Source: Nostoc desertorum CM1-VF14 (GTDB lineage: Bacteria > Cyanobacteriota > Cyanobacteriia > Cyanobacteriales > Nostocaceae). Taken from it: a DNA stretch of 64,000 bases. Shown one piece after another: positions 25,450-33,718 of this stretch. A program made the position numbers and the translations under genes. The notes below the pieces were generated by a model. That model was not told the DNA's origin. It was given only the letters and a program-made list of their open reading frames with translations, and searched no databases. The stretch spans positions 202,052 through 266,051 of the forward strand of contig JAHHHR010000005.1 in NCBI GenBank assembly GCA_019359245.1. The letters are read 5' to 3'. How positions within the stretch are numbered: the stretch's first letter is position 1; every line of letters starts with the position of its first letter.

Positions 25450-26586
25450 ATGAATGAGCAGATTTACACTAACTATCGTTTGCAACTGCCAGATCAAGAA
25501 CTGCTGGGTACTTTGGTAGTGCGAGATGGATTGATTGCTGATATTCAGCCAGGGATTGTGAGTCATGGTCAAAATGGTCAGGGAGATTATCTATTACCAG
25601 GATTAATTGAGTTACACACCGATAATTTTGAACGTTGTATGTCTCCTCGTCCTGGTATTCGCTGGCCTTTAGAAGCAGCAGCAGTTTATCATGACCGAGA
25701 TTTAGCTAGCGCTGGAGTCACAACAGTGTGTGATGCGATCGCAATTGGTGATTTGGCAACTGTTTCTCCTCGCTTAACTAACTATGGGCCGATGATTGAT
25801 GTCATCTCCCAAAGACAAGCCACTGGACGTTTTTGCGTGGAACATCGCATTCATCTGCGCTGTGAACTGGCTTTTGACAAGGCTTATGAAATTACAGCGC
25901 AATACGCAGATCATCCTCTTTTATCAATGATCTCGCTGATGGATCATACTCCCGGTCAACGGCAGTTTATCCACTTAGACAAGTTTAAAGAGTATTACAT
26001 GGGCAAACACGGTGTCACTGTTGACCAAATGGAAGAGTTCATCTTGATTCGTCAGCAACAACAACAAATATATGCACAGAAAAACCGTATAGCTTTAGTA
26101 GAACTCACCAAAGCCAAAGGTATTTCCTTAGCCAGTCATGATGATGCTACCGTCGAACACGTTCAAGAAGCGGTGCAAGATGGAGTAGTGCTAGCTGAGT
26201 TCCCCACCACCTTAGAAGCTGCCAAAGCAGCACACAGTTCGGGATTACAAGTTTTGATGGGTGCGCCTAATTTAGTGCTTGGTGGTTCTCACTCTGGTAA
26301 TGTTTCCGCAATGGAACTTGTCTTGCACAATTTAGTCGATGTGATTTCTTCTGATTACGTTCCTCAAAGCTTATTGCAATCCATTTTTATGATTGCCGAG
26401 AAGACGGACAAGCCTATTTACCAAGCTATGCAATTATTTACCTGCAACCCAGCCAAAGCCATTAATCTATTTTGCGATCGCGGTAGTCTAGAAGTAGGAA
26501 AAAGAGCCGATTTCATCACTGTTCATGATGATGGTATTGTACCCCGCCTGAATGCAACTATCTGCCGAGGCGATCGTGTTGCTTAA
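25450..26586 (+). CDS. phnM: PhnM, alpha-D-ribose 1-methylphosphonate 5-triphosphate diphosphatase (copy 2)
   Basis: A 378-residue PhnM close to the classical family length. Motifs are LPGLIELHTDNFERCMSPRP, CVEHRIHLRCELAF, LASHDDATVEHV, LMGAPNLVLGGSHSGNVSA and VISSDYVPQSLL. It converts the triphosphate product of PhnGHI to the 5-phosphate that PhnJ uses. This is the last gene of the operon. phnN and phnP homologues, which would recycle ribose bisphosphate, are absent from the window. Confidence 0.92.
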   Translation: MNEQIYTNYRLQLPDQELLGTLVVRDGLIADIQPGIVSHGQNGQGDYLLPGLIELHTDNFERCMSPRPGIRWPLEAAAVYHDRDLASAGVTTVCDAIAIGDLATVSPRLTNYGPMIDVISQRQATGRFCVEHRIHLRCELAFDKAYEITAQYADHPLLSMISLMDHTPGQRQFIHLDKFKEYYMGKHGVTVDQMEEFILIRQQQQQIYAQKNRIALVELTKAKGISLASHDDATVEHVQEAVQDGVVLAEFPTTLEAAKAAHSSGLQVLMGAPNLVLGGSHSGNVSAMELVLHNLVDVISSDYVPQSLLQSIFMIAEKTDKPIYQAMQLFTCNPAKAINLFCDRGSLEVGKRADFITVHDDGIVPRLNATICRGDRVA

Positions 26587-26818
26587 TTTAAGCTGTTAGG
26601 TAGTTAACTTAATAAATAGCATTACCTTTGTTTTTAATATTGCGCTCCCATTTAATAATAGACATCTTCAAAAATTAAATATGCGTTATCCAGATGATTA
26701 ATTTATATCTAAACTAATGTCGTTTTTGAGTATTTCTAGTTTTAGAGTTCAACATTATAGCTATCAATTAACGTTATTTGCTAAGATTTGATTAGGCTTT
26801 TGCTCTCACGCATCTTTG

Positions 26819-28159
26819 ATGACTTTTGACCTTCCCGACTCTCTCATTCTCGATACTGCACTTTCAGTATCTGGATTAACTGACTATATCCGCTTGCTGT
26901 TAGAGCAAGATGAACAATTGCGGCAAGTTTGGGTAACTGGCGAAGTTTCTAGTGCTAATCACCATCGTAGTGGGTTGTTTTTTACGCTACAAGATACCGA
27001 TCGCACCGCCGGAATTAAGTGTGTGGTATGGAATAGCCAATTGCCAAAACTCGCCCAAATGCCAGTTGCTGGTGAGCAAATCATCATTTTAGGTAGTATT
27101 CGCCTGTATCCGCAACGGGGAGAGTATCAGTTGTCAGTTTGGCAAACTCTACCTGCTGGCGTTGGTTTACAGGCGCTGCGCTATCAACAACTAAAAAATC
27201 GCTTGCTGGCTGAGGGATTGTTCGATGTTCAAAGAAAGCGATCGCTCCCCACTCACCCCCAAACGATCGCTGTCGTCACTTCACCAACGGCTGCTGCTTG
27301 GGGTGATATTCAAAAGACCCTCAGACAAAGGTATCCAGGTTTACAGGTTTTGTTTTCTCCGGCCACAGTACAAGGTGAGCAAGCACCCGAATCTATCGTT
27401 AAAGCAATTGATCGGGTGGAAAGAGATGGACGCGCCGAAGTGCTAATTTTATCGCGGGGTGGTGGCGCGGTGGAGGAATTGGCTTGTTTTAATGATGAAC
27501 GAGTAGTGCGATCGCTTGCTAGTTGTTCCATTCCTGTAATTACTGGTATCGGCCATCAACGGGATGAATCATTAGCAGATTTAGTTGCAGATGTCTGTGT
27601 ACATACACCAACTGCGGCGGCAGAAAGAGTTGTGCCTGCACTTGCAGAGTTATATACTGAACATCGGGGGCGAGTTATCGCTTTACATGAGGCGGTGCAT
27701 GACTTTGGGGAAAATGCTGAGAATAAACTGCAAGGATTGCGAAACCGTTTGCGACGTTTGCGGTTAGATCGGCAAGTGCAACAAGAGGTAGAAAAGCTAG
27801 CTTGGAAGCGTCAGCAATTGGTGCAAATGACAACGAGGCGATCGCAGCAAGCAACGCAGCATTTAGAATTGTTGCGGCAAAAGTTGGCAACTCTTGACCC
27901 GAAAGCGGTGTTACAGCGTGGGTATGCAGTGGTGAGGCAAGAAGATGGGGCGATCGCTCGTTCTGCGGCGGAATTAGCTGTGGGAGAAGATTTGTTGATT
28001 CAGTTGGGACAGGGTGAGGTTAAAGTGAAGGTTATGGAAGTGAACGTAGACGCAAAGCGGCTTGCCGCAGGCTACCACCCTCCGGGTTCACAGTCACCTA
28101 CGGCGGGAAACCCACCTACAGCCCTGATTCACCAAAACGCCAAGGACGCCAAGAGTTGA
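26819..28159 (+). CDS. xseA: Exodeoxyribonuclease VII large subunit XseA
   Basis: A 446-residue large subunit of exonuclease VII, which degrades single-stranded DNA. The N-terminal OB-fold covers ~1-100 (VTGEVSSANHHRSGLFFTLQD); the catalytic core has AVVTSPTAAAWGDIQKTL, ILSRGGGAVEELACFND and PVITGIGHQRDESLADLVAD with AAERVVP; a coiled coil follows. The ATG at 26819 is preferred over an immediately preceding TTG. The last ~37 residues (from about DAKRLAAGYHPPG) are encoded by dispersed-repeat DNA and look unlike normal XseA tails. xseB follows directly. Confidence 0.92.
   Translation: MTFDLPDSLILDTALSVSGLTDYIRLLLEQDEQLRQVWVTGEVSSANHHRSGLFFTLQDTDRTAGIKCVVWNSQLPKLAQMPVAGEQIIILGSIRLYPQRGEYQLSVWQTLPAGVGLQALRYQQLKNRLLAEGLFDVQRKRSLPTHPQTIAVVTSPTAAAWGDIQKTLRQRYPGLQVLFSPATVQGEQAPESIVKAIDRVERDGRAEVLILSRGGGAVEELACFNDERVVRSLASCSIPVITGIGHQRDESLADLVADVCVHTPTAAAERVVPALAELYTEHRGRVIALHEAVHDFGENAENKLQGLRNRLRRLRLDRQVQQEVEKLAWKRQQLVQMTTRRSQQATQHLELLRQKLATLDPKAVLQRGYAVVRQEDGAIARSAAELAVGEDLLIQLGQGEVKVKVMEVNVDAKRLAAGYHPPGSQSPTAGNPPTALIHQNAKDAKS
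28044..28155 (+). repeat. Dispersed-repeat DNA forming the xseA 3' end
   Basis: This segment includes GCAAAGCGGCTTGCCGCAGG, GGGTTCACAGTCACCTACGG and ACGCCAAGGACGCCAAGAG blocks of the kind found in Nostoc intergenic repeats. It is in frame with xseA, so it is translated as a C-terminal extension. Confidence 0.55.
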
Positions 28160-28393
28160 ATGGTTAAACGTAAGAGTGCTTCTAATTCTGATTCGATGGA
28201 AGGTTGGAATTATGAGGCGAAGGTTGCTGAAATAGAGGGAATTATCGCTCGCATTGAGGCGGGTGAGTTAGATTTGGAAGCCGTGTTTGAGCAATTTGCA
28301 AGTGCTGTGGAGTATTTGCGTCAGTGCGAAAGTTTTTTGCAGCAACGACAGCAGCAGGTAGATTTGTTGATTGAAACGTTAAGCGATGAGTAG
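28160..28393 (+). CDS. xseB: Exodeoxyribonuclease VII small subunit XseB
   Basis: A 77-residue, mostly helical protein of the XseB family: [41 protein letters not shown]. The small subunit coats the coiled coil of XseA to form active exonuclease VII. Its ATG begins the base after the xseA stop codon, indicating translational coupling. Confidence 0.9.
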   Translation: MVKRKSASNSDSMEGWNYEAKVAEIEGIIARIEAGELDLEAVFEQFASAVEYLRQCESFLQQRQQQVDLLIETLSDE

Positions 28394-28431
28394 AAGTGAG
28401 AGTCTACTGCTGGGGTTGTTCGGGTTAAATA

Positions 28432-28577
28432 ATATCATGTCCGCATAACTAGTTACGATTCCCATAGTCATTGCACCCCACCCCCAACCCCTCCCCGCTT
28501 GCGGGGAGGGGAGACAAAGCGTAGCTTTGGCGGGGTGGGGTTCTTCGGGTCTATAAGCAATCAACCGGACATGATAT
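28432..28577. mobile_element. MITE-like element with 12-bp terminal inverted repeats
   Basis: ATATCATGTCCG (28432-28443) is the exact reverse complement of CGGACATGATAT (28566-28577). Inside is a stable hairpin of CCCTCCCCGCTTGCGGGGAGGG type plus CAAAGCGTAGCTTTGG. A partial repeat of the right end (AGACATGGTAT) follows at 28590-28600. The element fills most of the 376-base gene-free gap 28394-28769; further dispersed-repeat sequence (TGCCGTAGGCATCGC) lies at ~28628-28645. Confidence 0.55.
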
Positions 28578-28769
28578 AAGTAATCAAGCAGACATGGTAT
28601 TAAAAGATGCGTAGATGCTTTAGGAGCTTGCCGTAGGCATCGCGTTTTACGGCGTTGCATATTTGCGGGATACAAAATTCCCCCCAGCCTCCCCTAATTG
28701 CCCCAATTCATCCCACTTGCAACACTCGTTTTAGATATCCAAACCGATACAATCCACGCAGATACACCT

Positions 28770-29780
28770 TCAATCAACATTTGTGTTTGCATCAACCTTC
28801 AGAAGTACATCTCGAATAATGGCGGAGCGCTGCCAAGCAGAGTGCGCTTCCTCTTTGAATCTTTCTGCTGCTAAGGTTTGGTTACGAGCCTCCATCCTTG
28901 AAGCCATGCGATGTGATAGAGAAGCTTTTTCTTCCAATGCTCTAAAAGCGATCCATAATGCATCCTCCAGCTTATCGGACTGCGTGGCCAGCAAAGTTCC
29001 TGCTGAAAAAGCATGACCAGTGCGACATCGGAAGCGCAACAAATTTCCCTCTTCGAGTTCCCAGAGGATACCACCGCAGTCAGGACAGCCGAAGGTTGAT
29101 GGTTTACCGGGTCGGTCGCTTTCGTTTTCTACTGCTTCCAAATTTAATTGCGCTATTTTAGATTCAAACTCCATCTTGCTAGGTACCGACTCTTCTGGTT
29201 CTACTTCCATTGGCCTGTTAACTAAAGCTACTAAAGTAGAAGGAATATCTGAAAGTGGCAGGATATGATCAATATTTTCTACATTCTCGATCGCATTACG
29301 TGGCATATCAGGATACATTGCATCGTCGGGATTTTGGACAATTGCCACACCACCCCGCATTTTTACAGCTATTAGTCCCGCAGTGCCATCATCAAGCATA
29401 CCTGTTAGTAGGACAGCAATCACTCGCTGCTCATAGGTTCGCGCTGCGGTGCGAAACAATGTATCAATGGCAGGACGATGACGGTTCTCTTTTGGGCCCC
29501 GCGTCAAACGTAAATATCCAGGTTCTACTAGTAAGTGGTAGTCAGGTGGAGCGACATAAATCCATCCATGAACAATAGCTTCGCCATCCTGAGCATGAGA
29601 CACCGGCAAGTTGCTAGCACGACTTAATATTTTTGGCAGAACACTCGTGCCATTACTTGATACATGAAGAACTATAATTACAGCAGCATTGAGATCGGGT
29701 GGCAAATTTTTAACTAAATAAGTCAGCGCCTCAACTCCGCCTGCTGATGCTCCAACGACTATGATATTGTACTCAAGCAT
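28770..29780 (-). CDS. CheB-type protein-glutamate methylesterase without receiver domain
   Basis: About 336 residues from the preferred Met at 29780 (an in-frame ATG at 29828 adds 16 unconserved residues). Residues ~3-190 are a CheB methylesterase domain with the catalytic Ser in VVGASAGGVEAL, His in VLHVSSNGTSVLP and Asp in LLTGMLDDGTAG. The receiver domain of classical CheB is missing. The C-terminal part has a zinc-ribbon-like segment (GCPDCGGILWE then CRTGHAFSAG) followed by a long helix, an arrangement seen in stand-alone CheB-like proteins. No cheR or chemoreceptor genes are adjacent, so the target protein is unknown. Confidence 0.85.
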   Translation of the reverse strand: MLEYNIIVVGASAGGVEALTYLVKNLPPDLNAAVIIVLHVSSNGTSVLPKILSRASNLPVSHAQDGEAIVHGWIYVAPPDYHLLVEPGYLRLTRGPKENRHRPAIDTLFRTAARTYEQRVIAVLLTGMLDDGTAGLIAVKMRGGVAIVQNPDDAMYPDMPRNAIENVENIDHILPLSDIPSTLVALVNRPMEVEPEESVPSKMEFESKIAQLNLEAVENESDRPGKPSTFGCPDCGGILWELEEGNLLRFRCRTGHAFSAGTLLATQSDKLEDALWIAFRALEEKASLSHRMASRMEARNQTLAAERFKEEAHSAWQRSAIIRDVLLKVDANTNVD

Positions 29781-29999
29781 TAATGTAATAATTTCACTAA
29801 CATAGCAGTGTGGGTAACAAAAGCGCATTCACTGCCAATATTGAGATTAACGCAGCTAAAAAATTTCCTCACCTAACTTTGAGAGGATTTATTCTTCATT
29901 TCAGGAATAAAACTTTAGACGAATAGCACTTCGTACAATTTTGCGTCTCTACAAGAGTTTTAAAATCATAGGAAGATTCTTTTGATACCACCATTCCCC

Positions 30000-30806
30000 T
30001 TATAAAAATCCGAAATACTCCAAACCTTCTTCAATTCCAGTGGCAAAATTAGCTTTTGCTAAGTAACGATTCTCATTTGGGTGAGCTTTGTGCCACTCTA
30101 GTAATTCCTGTTTTGCATTACCGACAATAATACCTTTTTCTTTCCTGTCTGCAAACAAGGAAATATCATTACCAGAGTCGCCACAAGCAACAGTTTGTGC
30201 TACATCTATTTCCAGATTTTCGCGTACAAAGGTCATTGCCATACCTTTATTAGCCTTACGTGGCAAAATATCTAGTACTGGAATCTCTAAATCTTTACCC
30301 TGTTCGTAGACACCACTAAGGCTGTTGATATGAGCAGAGCTACCAAGGCTATAGATAACTTGAATATCTAATCCTTGCTCCAGCAAACGAGACTCTAGGT
30401 CTGACAAAAAATCTCCAGAGGTTTTTTCCTCAAGGAAATAGCTAACTTTAAAAGGTCTTTGCTCGCTTTCTGGCTGGAGCTTTAATTTAGGAAAAACTTC
30501 AGATATCTGTACAACTAAGCCTTTATCCCAACCTTCAGAGAGCTTATCTGACCACTTAGAATCTGGAGTGTTACTGCCACCGTAGTAAATTTCCGTACCT
30601 ACAGCACATATAAGAACATCTGGCTCTAAAAGTGTTTTTTCATCTGTAAGCTTTTGGTAAAGAAAAAGCGATCGCCCTGTTGAATAAACAATTTTTGTGT
30701 GGTGAGTCAGACGATGTACTTTTAATCGTTCATTTAGTTTTGCCATCGCCTGGTCGTCACCTACCAGGGTATAGTCCAGGTCTGTGATGAAAAGAAACTG
30801 TTTCAC
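30000..30806 (-). CDS. Sucrose-phosphate phosphatase (HAD family)
   Basis: A 268-residue HAD phosphatase of the sucrose-phosphatase type. The nucleophile motif is DLDYTLVGDD (Asp9, acid/base Asp11), motif II lies in VYSTGRSL, and motifs III-IV include RKANKGMAM and ACGDSGNDISLF. It dephosphorylates sucrose 6-phosphate in the last step of sucrose synthesis, which serves osmoprotection and carbon supply to heterocysts in these organisms. A decayed inverted copy of its C-terminal half lies just upstream (30909-31205). Confidence 0.85.
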   Translation of the reverse strand: MKQFLFITDLDYTLVGDDQAMAKLNERLKVHRLTHHTKIVYSTGRSLFLYQKLTDEKTLLEPDVLICAVGTEIYYGGSNTPDSKWSDKLSEGWDKGLVVQISEVFPKLKLQPESEQRPFKVSYFLEEKTSGDFLSDLESRLLEQGLDIQVIYSLGSSAHINSLSGVYEQGKDLEIPVLDILPRKANKGMAMTFVRENLEIDVAQTVACGDSGNDISLFADRKEKGIIVGNAKQELLEWHKAHPNENRYLAKANFATGIEEGLEYFGFL

Positions 30807-30908
30807 ACTATTAGGACTCCCATTTCCTTGTTTAAAACATACTCATCTAATCAGCACGAAATATTTTACCACTATAAGGGCAGAAATATAAATTAAATAT
30901 AAAGTTAA

Positions 30909-31205
30909 TCTATAGTAGTCGGTATTGACCTTGACATTGTACCCCATAGCAGCGATAAAGGTCAGGCAATGCAGTTTTTGCGCCAAAAGTGGAAATTTGC
31001 AGCAGAACAAACAGTTGTCTGTGGTGATTCAGGTAATGATATTGCTTTATTTGCTCTAGGCAACGAACGGGGAATCATTGTGGGGAATGGCTGAAAAGAG
31101 TTACTCCTATGGCACGATGAGTATCCGGTTAACCACTGCTACCTGGCAAAAGGTTTTTGTACAGGTGGAATTATTGAACGATTAAATTATTTTGGTTTTT
31201 CGTAA
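30909..31205 (+). pseudogene. Degenerate C-terminal fragment of a sucrose-phosphate phosphatase
   Basis: Reading the plus strand in the frame of GAC at 30933 gives DIVPHSSDKGQAM, then QTVVCGDSGNDIALFALG and GIIVGNG. An in-frame TGA follows, and the frame continues KELLLWHDEYPV, HCYLAKGF and ends LNYFGFS with TAA at 31203-31205. Every block has a counterpart in the intact phosphatase (for example CGDSGNDISLF, GIIVGNA, ELLEWHK and LEYFGFL). The N-terminal half is absent. It faces the opposite way to the intact gene, and its stop overlaps the ruvA start. Confidence 0.85.
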
Positions 31206-31837
31206 TGATTAGTTATCTAAAAGGTATAGTCGCTGGTATCCAAACAATTGGCGCTAATCGCGTGATTCTGACTCTGGAAGTAAATGGCTTGGGGTATGAT
31301 TTGCAAGTTCCCCAACGGTTAGCAAACCAGTTACCAGAGTCGGGTGGAGTGGCGCAAATTTTTACCCATCTCCAAATTCGTGAAGAAGTGCCCTTTCTAT
31401 ATGGCTTTGCTTCGCCAGCCGAACGCGATTTATTTCGCCACTTGCTGACTGTCACAGGTATTGGTGCAGCCTTAGCGATCGCACTCCTGGATACTTTAGA
31501 ACTACCAGATTTAGTCCAAGCAATTATCGCTGGCAATACACAAATCTTAATTCAAGCTCCAGGTGTCGGCAAAAAAATCGCAGAACGCATCTGTTTGGAA
31601 CTGAAAAGCAAATTAGTCGAGTGGCGCAAATCAGCCGGGTTCTTCGTCGCCACAGGTGGGCCTGCACCAGGAATTCTCGAAGAGGTGCAAATGACCCTCT
31701 TCGCCTTGGGATATACTGCCCATGAGGTCAGTCATGCCCTCCATGTAGTAAGTGAAGATATCGGACTACCCAAAGATGCCTACGTCGAAGATTGGATTAA
31801 ACAAGCGATCGCTCATCTCAGCAGCGAACAAGTTTAA
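31205..31837 (+). CDS. ruvA: Holliday junction branch migration protein RuvA
   Basis: A 210-residue RuvA. It has the OB domain I ([29 protein letters not shown]), tandem helix-hairpin-helix domain II ([18 protein letters not shown] and [19 protein letters not shown]) and a C-terminal domain III ([16 protein letters not shown]). RuvA tetramers hold the Holliday junction for the RuvB motor. The gene starts at the last base of the upstream pseudogene stop. No ruvB or ruvC nearby, which is normal in cyanobacteria. Confidence 0.93.
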   Translation: MISYLKGIVAGIQTIGANRVILTLEVNGLGYDLQVPQRLANQLPESGGVAQIFTHLQIREEVPFLYGFASPAERDLFRHLLTVTGIGAALAIALLDTLELPDLVQAIIAGNTQILIQAPGVGKKIAERICLELKSKLVEWRKSAGFFVATGGPAPGILEEVQMTLFALGYTAHEVSHALHVVSEDIGLPKDAYVEDWIKQAIAHLSSEQV

Positions 31838-31840
31838 TTG

Positions 31841-31973
31841 TCATTAGTCATTAGTCATTTGTCATTAGTCATTAGTCATTTGTCATTAATTATTCTTACT
31901 CCCCCTGCTCCCCCTGCTCCCCCTGCCCCCTGCTCCCCTGCCCCCTGCCCCAGTCCCCAATGCCCCATCCCCA
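31841..31973 (+). repeat. STRR block between ruvA and bioF
   Basis: GTCATTA/GTCATTT heptamers (31841-31893) are followed by CCCCCTGCTC-type units and CCCCAAT/CCCCATC units that run straight into the bioF start codon. Classic short tandemly repeated repeats of heterocystous cyanobacteria. No Shine-Dalgarno sequence is visible before bioF because of them. Confidence 0.85.
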
Positions 31974-33131
31974 ATGACTGACCCTTATGCCTGGCTAGAA
32001 CAGTCTTTAGCAACAATTCATCGGGCAGACTGGTATCGTTCGGTACAACCTATCAACGGTCGTCCTGGTGCAACGGTGGTTGTAGCTGGGCAAGAGGTAA
32101 TTAATTTTGCCAGTAATGACTATTTGGGATTGGCTGGAGATGAGCGGTTAATGGCAGCCGCAACTGCCGCGATCGCAGAATTCGGCACTGGTAGTACTGG
32201 TTCTAGATTACTCAGTGGGCATCGGGAATTGCACAGGGAGTTAGAGGAGGCGATCGCATCTACCAAACAAACTGAAGATGCTTTGGTATTTAGTTCAGGG
32301 TATCTAGCTAATTTGGGTGCAATTACCGCCCTTGTAGGCAAGCGTGATTTAATTTTATCTGACCAGTACAATCATTCCAGTCTGAAAAATGGAGCGATTC
32401 TCAGCGGTGCAGCAGTTGTGGAATACCCGCACTGTGATATGGCAGTACTAAAAACTCTGTTGAAGCAGCGACAAAATTACCGACGCTGTTTGATTCTTAC
32501 TGATACTGTCTTCAGCATGGACGGCGATTTATGTCCGTTGCCCGCACTGTTGGATCTGGCTGATGAATTTAGCTGTATGCTGCTAGTCGATGAAGCTCAT
32601 GCCACTGGGGTACTAGGAAAAACCGGTGCTGGATGTGTTGAGCATTTTGGGTGTACAGGAAAGCAATTAGTTCAAATTGGTACTTTGAGTAAAGCTTTGG
32701 GTAGTTTAGGCGGGTATGTAGCGGGAAGTAGCGCCCTAATTGACTTTTTGCGGAACCGCGCACCCAGTTGGATTTATACCACTGGGCTTTCGCCTGCTGA
32801 TACGGCGGCGGCCTTAGCAGCAATCAAGATAGTGCAACAAGAACCGCAACACCGTGCCCAATTATGGAGAAATATACATTACTTAAAAACTTTGTTGCAA
32901 CAGTTACCTAATTTAAAATTGCTGCCTTCTGAATCACCTATATTATGTTTTCAATTGCCTAATGCCACAGATGCCCTCAAAGCTGGAAAACAGCTAAGAG
33001 ATGCTGGCATTTTTGCCCCAGCAATTCGTCCCCCCACAGTGCCCACCAGTCGAATCAGAATATCTGTAATGGCAACTCATGAAATAACACATATTGAAAA
33101 ATTGGTAGCAGTATTAAAGGATATCATCTGA
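31974..33131 (+). CDS. bioF: 8-amino-7-oxononanoate synthase BioF
   Basis: A 385-residue PLP-dependent alpha-oxoamine synthase. Landmarks are [52 protein letters not shown] and the PLP lysine in [17 protein letters not shown]. It joins pimeloyl-thioester and alanine in biotin synthesis. The start codon lies at the end of a CCCCAAT repeat. KBL (glycine C-acetyltransferase) is a close paralogue family, but length and motifs favour BioF. Confidence 0.82.
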   Translation: MTDPYAWLEQSLATIHRADWYRSVQPINGRPGATVVVAGQEVINFASNDYLGLAGDERLMAAATAAIAEFGTGSTGSRLLSGHRELHRELEEAIASTKQTEDALVFSSGYLANLGAITALVGKRDLILSDQYNHSSLKNGAILSGAAVVEYPHCDMAVLKTLLKQRQNYRRCLILTDTVFSMDGDLCPLPALLDLADEFSCMLLVDEAHATGVLGKTGAGCVEHFGCTGKQLVQIGTLSKALGSLGGYVAGSSALIDFLRNRAPSWIYTTGLSPADTAAALAAIKIVQQEPQHRAQLWRNIHYLKTLLQQLPNLKLLPSESPILCFQLPNATDALKAGKQLRDAGIFAPAIRPPTVPTSRIRISVMATHEITHIEKLVAVLKDII

Positions 33132-33230
33132 ACAAGATAGGGGATTGGGGACTCGTTCATCTACACTCAGAACTCCGTTCATCCGCCTCAGAATCTGAAA
33201 TTTCCCCATGCCCCATGCCTGACATTGGTG

Positions 33231-33710
33231 TTATAAAACTGGCAATTGGTTAAACAAAATCCAATAAAAACCAAGCTGTTGAACTACTTGGTTGAATTGT
33301 TCAAAATCGACAGGTTTGACGATGTAGCTATTCACCCCAAGCTGGTAACTCTCGATTATATCCTGGTCTTCAGCAGAAGAGGTCAGCACCACAACTGGAA
33401 TCCTTTGTGTTCGTGGATCAGCCTTGAGTTGCCGTAAAACTTCTAATCCACTTATCCTTGGCAATTTTAAATCCAGCAAAATGACTTTGGGTTGATTCGT
33501 CATGCTACGGTGGGCGTAGTTTCCGCGACAAAAGAGAAAATCTAAGGCTTCGACTCCATCTTCAAGCAGTTGAATCTGATTGCCAATTCTACTGCGACGC
33601 AGTGCTCGGATAGTTAGCTCGGCATCGGTGGGATTATCTTCAACTAACACAATTGAAATTGGTTGTTCTGAAGATGGGTCAGTGGGCTGATCTATGGGTT
33701 GGTCACTCAT
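33231..33710 (-). CDS. Single-domain response regulator (Rcp1-like)
   Basis: A 159-residue receiver-only protein. Acidic pocket [12 protein letters not shown], phospho-acceptor Asp in [10 protein letters not shown], Thr/Ser in [11 protein letters not shown] and Lys in [11 protein letters not shown] are all present. The [14 protein letters not shown] segment is typical of Rcp1-type regulators that pair with phytochrome-like or hybrid kinases. It lies 8 bases downstream of the giant kinase gene, so they are very likely co-transcribed partners. Confidence 0.9.
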   Translation of the reverse strand: MSDQPIDQPTDPSSEQPISIVLVEDNPTDAELTIRALRRSRIGNQIQLLEDGVEALDFLFCRGNYAHRSMTNQPKVILLDLKLPRISGLEVLRQLKADPRTQRIPVVVLTSSAEDQDIIESYQLGVNSYIVKPVDFEQFNQVVQQLGFYWILFNQLPVL

Positions 33711-33718
33711 GGGTTAAT

